Below, in pieces: positions 59,015 through 64,000 of a DNA stretch of 64,000 nucleotides. The translations under genes were made by a program, and so were the position numbers. Below the pieces are notes generated by a model. That model was not told where the DNA came from. It saw nothing but the letters and a program-made list of their open reading frames with translations, and searched no databases. Source of the DNA: Pseudomonas poae (GTDB lineage: Bacteria > Pseudomonadota > Gammaproteobacteria > Pseudomonadales > Pseudomonadaceae); NCBI GenBank assembly GCA_028869255.1, contig CP110972.1, positions 3,353,001-3,417,000 of the forward strand. The letters are read 5' to 3'. Position 1 is the first letter of the stretch. Each line of letters starts with the position of its first letter.

Positions 59015-60169
59015 ATGGTGACCATTGTTCGACGCAGCCACGCCTTCGCCGGGCTGCTGTTTGCAGGTTTGTTAAGCTGGGCACTGCCGTCAACGGCGGC
59101 CGAGCCGGAGCCGACGCGCACCACCGTCACCGACTTGCTCGGGCGCCAGGTCAAGGTGCACCTGCCGGTCAGGCGGGTGATTCTGGGGGAAGGCCGTCAG
59201 TTGTACCTGGTGGCCGCGCTGGATACGCAAAACCCCATCGAACGCATCGTCGGCTGGCGCAAGGACTTGATCCAGTCCGACCCGGACACCTACGGCGCAT
59301 ACCTGCGCAAATTCCCTGACATCGCCAAAATCCCCACCTTTGGCGGCTTTGAAGACGGCACCTTCGATATCGAGCAGGCCATCTCCCAGCACCCCGACGT
59401 GATCATCCTCAATATCGAGGCCCAGCACGCCACCGAGGATGCCCGCTATATCGAAAAGCTCGACGCGCTGGGGATCCCGGTGGTGTACGTCGACTTTCGC
59501 AACCACCCGATGCAGAACACCGAACCCACCATGCGCCTGTTCGGCCAGTTGTTCGGCAAAGAGGCGCGTGCCGAAGCCTTTATCGAGTTTCGCAACCAGC
59601 AGATCCGCCGCGTCACCGACGTGATAAACGCGCAGCACCCTTCGCGCCCCAGCGTGTTCATCGAGCGCATCGGTGGCTACACCGACGATTGCTGCCTGAG
59701 TTTCGGCAATGAAAACTTTGGTCTGTTCGTCGACATGGCCGGTGGCAATAATATTGCCCGAAACATCATCCCCAGCACGTTTGGCCAGCTGAACCCCGAG
59801 CAAGTGGTCGTGGCCAACCCGGAACAGGTGGTGATCACCAGTGCCAACTGGGAAGCCTTTGCCCCTGGTGGCAACTGGGTCGGTGTGGGCCCCGGCGCCG
59901 ACATGGCGCAAGCCCGGCGCAAACTGGCCTGGTACACCGGGCGCCCGGCCTATGCCGGGATAAAAGCGCAGGATGACCAGGCGTTCCATGCGATCTGGCA
60001 TCAGTTCTACAACAGCCCTTATCAGTTCGTGGCCATCCAGCAGTTGGCCAAATGGTTTCATCCGACACTGTTTACCGACCTGGACCCTGAAGCCGCGTTT
60101 CGCGAGCTGCACCAGCGATTCCTGCCGGTGCCCTATGAGCCGGGCTACTTCGTGAGCCTCAAGCCATGA
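59015..60169 (+). CDS. Periplasmic ferric-siderophore-binding protein (FecB/FepB-type)
   Basis: 384 residues, signal ending STAA, then an SBP family 8-type (PF01497) domain: VTDLLGRQVKVHLPVRRVIL, HPDVIILNIEA and VVYVDFRNHP. A GYTDDCCLSFGN segment with two adjacent cysteines is unusual. Stop overlaps the permease start. Delivers the chelate, or iron-bearing fragment, from receptor to permease. Confidence 0.9.
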   Translation: MVTIVRRSHAFAGLLFAGLLSWALPSTAAEPEPTRTTVTDLLGRQVKVHLPVRRVILGEGRQLYLVAALDTQNPIERIVGWRKDLIQSDPDTYGAYLRKFPDIAKIPTFGGFEDGTFDIEQAISQHPDVIILNIEAQHATEDARYIEKLDALGIPVVYVDFRNHPMQNTEPTMRLFGQLFGKEARAEAFIEFRNQQIRRVTDVINAQHPSRPSVFIERIGGYTDDCCLSFGNENFGLFVDMAGGNNIARNIIPSTFGQLNPEQVVVANPEQVVITSANWEAFAPGGNWVGVGPGADMAQARRKLAWYTGRPAYAGIKAQDDQAFHAIWHQFYNSPYQFVAIQQLAKWFHPTLFTDLDPEAAFRELHQRFLPVPYEPGYFVSLKP

Positions 60170-61212
60170 GCGCGGTGATTCAACGCGACACCTATCGGCG
60201 CCTGGTGCTGCGCAAACGCTTGATCCTCGGTGGCTTGGCCCTGCTGCTGTTGTGCAGCGTGCTGCTCGACCTGGCCCTGGGCCCGGCGAGTTACAGCGTG
60301 CGCGACGTGCTCGGTGCACTCTTTGCACCGGACAGTGCACCGGCGCAGGTTCGCGTGGTGATGTGGGACATCCGCCTGCCGATCGCGCTGATGGCGGTTG
60401 CCGTGGGCGCGGCATTGTCATTGGCCGGGGCGCAGATGCAGACCATCCTCAATAACCCGCTGGCCAGCCCCTTCACCCTGGGCATTTCCGCCGCCGCCAG
60501 TTTTGGCGCAGCCATGGGGCTGGCGTTTGGGGTGGCGCTGTTTCCGTTGGCGGCGCAGTACATGGTGCCGGTGAACGCGTTCATCATGGCCATGCTGTCG
60601 GCGTTGCTGATTCACTTCCTGAGCCTGCGGCGCGGGGTTACCGCAGAAACCATCGTGCTGCTGGGGATCGCCCTGGTGTTCACGTTCAACGCGTTATTGG
60701 CGCTGGTGCAGTTTTTTGCCACCGAGCAAGCCGTGGCGGCCGTGGTGTTCTGGACCATGGGCAGCCTGACCAAAGCCACCTGGCCCAAACTGGGGGTGAT
60801 CTGCCTGATCATCGTGATCACCCTGCCGATCTTTGCCAAACGCGCCTGGGCCCTGACCGCGCTGCGACTGGGCGACGACAAGGCCGCCAGCTTCGGAATC
60901 AACGTGCGCAGCCTGCGCTTTCAGACACTGATCATGGTCAGCCTGCTCGCCTCGTTCCCCGTGGCCTTTGTCGGCACCATCGGCTTTATCGGGCTGGTCG
61001 GCCCGCATATTGCGCGGATGTTGATCGGTGAAGATCAACGCTTCTTCCTGCCGGCCTCGTTGCTGACCGGCGCGCTGATTCTGTCCGCCAGTTCGGTGGT
61101 GAGCAAAACCCTGATCCCGGGCGCAATCTTCCCGATCGGGGTGGTCACATCGTTGATCGGCGTGCCGTTTTTCATATCGCTGATCCTCAACGGGAAGAAA
61201 AACACATGGTGA
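60166..61212 (+). CDS. Siderophore ABC permease (FecCD family)
   Basis: 348 residues with about nine to ten TMs; family motifs RLPIALMAVAVGAALSLAGAQMQTILNNPLASP (about 66-98, RLP...GAQMQ...NPLA) and GFIGLVGPHIARMLIG near 273. Both ends overlap neighbours by a few bases. Single-permease (homodimer) importers of this type exist. Confidence 0.93.
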   Translation: MSAVIQRDTYRRLVLRKRLILGGLALLLLCSVLLDLALGPASYSVRDVLGALFAPDSAPAQVRVVMWDIRLPIALMAVAVGAALSLAGAQMQTILNNPLASPFTLGISAAASFGAAMGLAFGVALFPLAAQYMVPVNAFIMAMLSALLIHFLSLRRGVTAETIVLLGIALVFTFNALLALVQFFATEQAVAAVVFWTMGSLTKATWPKLGVICLIIVITLPIFAKRAWALTALRLGDDKAASFGINVRSLRFQTLIMVSLLASFPVAFVGTIGFIGLVGPHIARMLIGEDQRFFLPASLLTGALILSASSVVSKTLIPGAIFPIGVVTSLIGVPFFISLILNGKKNTW

Positions 61213-61961
61213 AGATTCAGCTGCAAGACCTGGGTGCCCGCTACGGCCAACGCACGATCATCCGTGGCGTGACCACCGCCGCGTTCACCGGCGGCCAGGT
61301 GGTCGCAGTGGTGGGGCCCAATGCGGCGGGCAAGTCCACCCTGTTCAAGCGCATGGCCGGGCTGATCGACGGGCCGGGGCAGGTGCTGCTGCAAGACTCG
61401 AAAAAGGGCCAACAGGGCATCTGCTACATGCCCCAGGGCTTGAATGCGAGTGCGCGGTTAACGGTCTACGAATCGGTGCTGCTGGCCCGCAAGCAACTGT
61501 CGCCGCAATGGACCGTGCACGATGACGAGCTGAACCTGGTGGACGAAATGCTCGCGGCCCTTGGCATCAGCGACCTGTCCTTTCGCAACCTCGGCGAACT
61601 CAGCGGGGGCCAGCAGCAGCTGGTGTCCATCGCCCAGACCTTGGTGCGCGAACCGGAGATCCTGCTGATGGACGAACCCACCAGCGCCCTCGATATGCAT
61701 CGCCAGGTGCAGGTGTTGAACTTCATGGGTGCACTGGCCCGTGAACGGCAGGTCATCGTGTTCATAGCGCTGCATGACCTGAACCAGGCGTTGCGCTTTG
61801 CCGACCAGGTGTTGGTGATCGCCGAGGGCACCGCACAGGGCAGCGGCGCGAGTCATGAGGTGATCACCGAACGCATGCTGCGCGAGGTGTACCAGGTCGA
61901 GGCGCGGATTGAGCAGTGCAGCCTGGGGCAGCGCCATATCCTTATTGACGGTATTACCTGA
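61206..61961 (+). CDS. Siderophore ABC ATPase (FecE/FepC-type)
   Basis: 251 residues: Walker A GPNAAGKST near 38, signature LSGGQQQLVSIAQTL near 135, Walker B ILLMDEPTSALD near 155. Overlaps the permease by seven bases. Last gene of the iron locus. Confidence 0.93.
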   Translation: MVKIQLQDLGARYGQRTIIRGVTTAAFTGGQVVAVVGPNAAGKSTLFKRMAGLIDGPGQVLLQDSKKGQQGICYMPQGLNASARLTVYESVLLARKQLSPQWTVHDDELNLVDEMLAALGISDLSFRNLGELSGGQQQLVSIAQTLVREPEILLMDEPTSALDMHRQVQVLNFMGALARERQVIVFIALHDLNQALRFADQVLVIAEGTAQGSGASHEVITERMLREVYQVEARIEQCSLGQRHILIDGIT

Positions 61962-62035
61962 GGGCCGCACTGATCCACGCGGCGGCCGGCACGGCATGGC
62001 TGGGCTCGGTGATGAGCCGGCACTGATAAAAGGCA

Positions 62036-62051
62036 TTACTGGATCCAATAA
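62036..62051. promoter_or_regulatory. VanR-type operator, distal copy
   Basis: TTACTGGATCCAATAA, one mismatch from a full palindrome; the core TGGATCCA is that of the known Caulobacter VanR operator ATTGGATCCAAT. Confidence 0.6.
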
Positions 62052-62115
62052 AACACAAACGTTCGATAATCGCCCAATTAAACAGCGCAAGTAGATTGAC
62101 TCTCCGGACTCCCAA

Positions 62116-62139
62116 TTATTTAATGGATCCATTAAATAA
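62116..62139. promoter_or_regulatory. VanR-type operator, proximal perfect palindrome
   Basis: A 24-base perfect palindrome centred on ATGGATCCAT, 27 bases before vanA. With the distal copy 80 bases away it suggests cooperative repression by VanR, relieved by vanillate. vanR would lie outside the window. Confidence 0.68.
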
Positions 62140-62166
62140 GAATAATCCGTTGCCTGGAGAGTCATC

Positions 62167-63207
62167 ATGTACCCCAAGAACACGTGGTATGTCGCCTGCA
62201 CCCCCGATGAAATCGCGCAAAAGCCCCTGGGCCGGCAGATATGCGGTGAAAAAATGGTGTTTTATCGCGGGCCGGAAAACGCCGTGGTGGCGGTCGAAGA
62301 CTTCTGCCCGCACCGTGGCGCGCCGCTTTCGCTGGGGTATGTGGAAAACGGCAACCTGGTCTGCGGCTACCACGGTCTGGTCATGAGTGGCGACGGCAAG
62401 ACCGTCGAGATGCCTGGGCAACGGGTGCGTGGTTTTCCGTGCAACAAGACCTTTGCCGTGGTGGAGCGTTATGGCTTCATCTGGGTCTGGCCCGGCGATC
62501 AGGCGCTGGCCGACCCGGCGCTGATTCATCACCTGGAGTGGGCGGTGAGTGATCAGTGGGCCTATGGCGGCGGGCTGTTTGATATCCAGTGCGACTACCG
62601 CCTGATGATCGACAACCTGATGGACCTGACCCACGAAACTTACGTCCACGCTTCCAGTATCGGCCAGAAGGAAATCGACGAAGCACCGCCCGTGACCACG
62701 GTCGACGGTGACGAAGTGGTCACCGCCCGGCATATGGAAAACATCATGGCCCCGCCGTTCTGGCGCATGGCCCTGCGCGGTAACAACCTGGCCGACGATG
62801 TGCCGGTGGACCGCTGGCAGATCTGCCGTTTCACCCCGCCCAGCCACGTGTTGATCGAAGTTGGCGTGGCCCATGCCGGCAAAGGTGGCTACAACGCTGC
62901 GCCCGAGCACAAGGCCTCGAGCATCGTGGTGGATTTCATTACGCCGCAAACCGACACCTCGATCTGGTACTTCTGGGGCATGGCGCGCAACTTCAACCCG
63001 CAGGATGAGGCGCTGACCGCGAGCATTCGCGAAGGCCAGGGCAAGATTTTCAGCGAAGACCTGGAAATGCTCGAACGCCAGCAACAGAACCTGCTGGCCC
63101 ACCCGACGCGTAACCTGCTCAAGCTGAACATAGATGCCGGCGGCGTGCAGTCGCGCAAGATTCTGGAACGCCTGATCGCCCGGGAACGCGCCGGAGAACC
63201 CACATGA
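62167..63207 (+). CDS. vanA: Vanillate O-demethylase oxygenase subunit
   Basis: 346-residue Rieske non-haem iron oxygenase converting vanillate to protocatechuate and formaldehyde. Rieske ligands CPHRGAPLSLG and CGYHGLVM; the iron site DLTHETYVHASS. RBS GGAGAG before ATG. Overlaps vanB by four bases. Acts on lignin-derived aromatics, consistent with a plant-associated lifestyle. Confidence 0.95.
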   Translation: MYPKNTWYVACTPDEIAQKPLGRQICGEKMVFYRGPENAVVAVEDFCPHRGAPLSLGYVENGNLVCGYHGLVMSGDGKTVEMPGQRVRGFPCNKTFAVVERYGFIWVWPGDQALADPALIHHLEWAVSDQWAYGGGLFDIQCDYRLMIDNLMDLTHETYVHASSIGQKEIDEAPPVTTVDGDEVVTARHMENIMAPPFWRMALRGNNLADDVPVDRWQICRFTPPSHVLIEVGVAHAGKGGYNAAPEHKASSIVVDFITPQTDTSIWYFWGMARNFNPQDEALTASIREGQGKIFSEDLEMLERQQQNLLAHPTRNLLKLNIDAGGVQSRKILERLIARERAGEPT

Positions 63208-64000
63208 TTGAGGTCGTAGTAACAGCCCGCAGCACCGAAGCCCAGGACATTTGCAGCTATGAACTGGCCAGCGTCGACGGCAGCCCACTGCCGGCCTTCA
63301 GCGCGGGTGCGCATATCGACGTGCACCTGCCGGACGGGCTGACCCGCCAGTATTCCCTGTGCAACCCCCGCAAGAGCGGCATCGCTATGTGATCGGCGTA
63401 CTCAACGACCCCGCGTCTCGCGGCGGCTCCCGCAGCCTGCACGCACAGGTGCACGAGGGCACCCGGCTGAGCATCAGCGAACCGCGCAACCTGTTCCCCC
63501 TGGCCCACGCAGCCCGACGCAGCCTGCTGTTTGCCGGCGGCATCGGCATCACCCCGATTCTGTGCATGGCCGAACGCCTGGCTCAGACGGGTGCCGACTT
63601 CGAACTGCATTACTGCGCTCGCGCCAGTCAGCGTGCGGCGTTTGTCTCGCGCCTCATGGGGTCGCCGTTTGCCGAGCGTGTGTTCCTGCATTTCGACGAG
63701 CAGCCCGACACCGCCTTGAATGCCGCCGAGGTGCTGGCGACACCGGCAGACGACGTGCACCTTTACGTCTGCGGCCCCGGCGGGTTCATGCAACACGTGC
63801 TCGACAGTGCCCGGGCCCAGGGTTGGCAGGAGGCGTGCCTGCACCGCGAATACTTCTCGGCGGCGCCGGTGGACAGCAGCCTCGACGGGAGCTTTGCGGT
63901 GAAGCTCGGCAGCAGCGGCCAGGTGTTTGAAATACCCGCCGACAAGAGCGTGGTCCAGGTCCTGGAAAGCCACGGCATCGAGATTGCCGTGTCCTGCGAA
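63204..64000 (+). pseudogene. vanB: Vanillate O-demethylase reductase subunit (frameshifted, 3' truncated by window end)
   Basis: Reductase passing NADH electrons through FMN and a [2Fe-2S] centre to VanA. The frame breaks after QYSLCNP; with one more C in the run 63365-63369 it continues PQERHRYVIGVLNDPASRGGSRSLH. Then GGIGITPILCMA (NAD binding), YVCGPGGFM and the start of the ferredoxin domain up to VSCE at the window end, just before the cluster cysteines. Probably functional in the organism. Confidence 0.88.

Overview
The window is about 64 kb of GC-rich (roughly 60%) DNA from a fluorescent-group Pseudomonas or a close relative. The basis is gene content (dauBAR, gudPD, a Pseudomonas-type vanAB, FecI/FecR-type iron regulation), REP-type inverted repeats with the GCGGGC(T/A)TG core typical of the P. 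fluorescens group, and codon usage. I ran no searches; family calls come from motifs and remembered relatives.

Layout. 1-3.8 kb: end of an RND efflux operon (inner-membrane pump, OprM-like channel). 3.8-9.5 kb: dauB-dauA-dauR for D-arginine to L-arginine conversion, a basic amino acid binding protein and an acyl-CoA synthetase. 9.5-13.1 kb: D-glucarate catabolism (gudD, MFS permease, LysR regulator). 13.1-14.1 kb: an unusual tandem array built from the end of the LysR gene plus REP elements. 14.3-18.4 kb: periplasmic molybdenum hydroxylase (iron-sulfur subunit, Mo subunit, tri-haem cytochrome c). 18.7-21.8 kb: a fused BrnT/BrnA remnant, a LysR pseudogene, an alcohol dehydrogenase and a LysR regulator. 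21.9-36.2 kb: a pectin/galacturonate locus with GH28 polygalacturonase, kdgD, a dipeptide-type ABC importer with two binding proteins, an enolase-superfamily sugar-acid enzyme, a KdgM porin, uronate dehydrogenase and a GntR regulator, with five related operator-like sites. 36.4-42.6 kb: pstSCAB followed by a Fic-like protein and a HAD phosphatase, and a divergent PPK2. 42.6-62.0 kb: a siderophore locus. 62.1-64.0 kb: vanA and the start of vanB behind two VanR-type palindromes.

The most interesting part is the 42.6-62 kb siderophore locus. It combines one NIS (IucA/IucC-type) synthetase, a PLP decarboxylase and an MFS exporter with counterparts of the staphyloferrin B precursor genes: an SbnA-like synthase, an SbnI-like serine kinase and a CitE/SbnG-like lyase. 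No SbnB is present. Its place, directly after the SbnA-like gene, is taken by an octopine-dehydrogenase-family protein, whose reverse reaction is chemically what SbnB does. A class V PLP enzyme with no Sbn counterpart completes the operon. Two paralogous TonB receptors, one with and one without a signalling domain, share a promoter motif probably read by the locus's own FecI-type sigma factor. An FecBCD-type importer follows.

Seven reading-frame breaks are each repaired by changing the length of one homopolymer by a single base, so several apparently broken genes are probably intact in the organism. The PPK2 nonsense codon and the LysR remnant do not fit this explanation.
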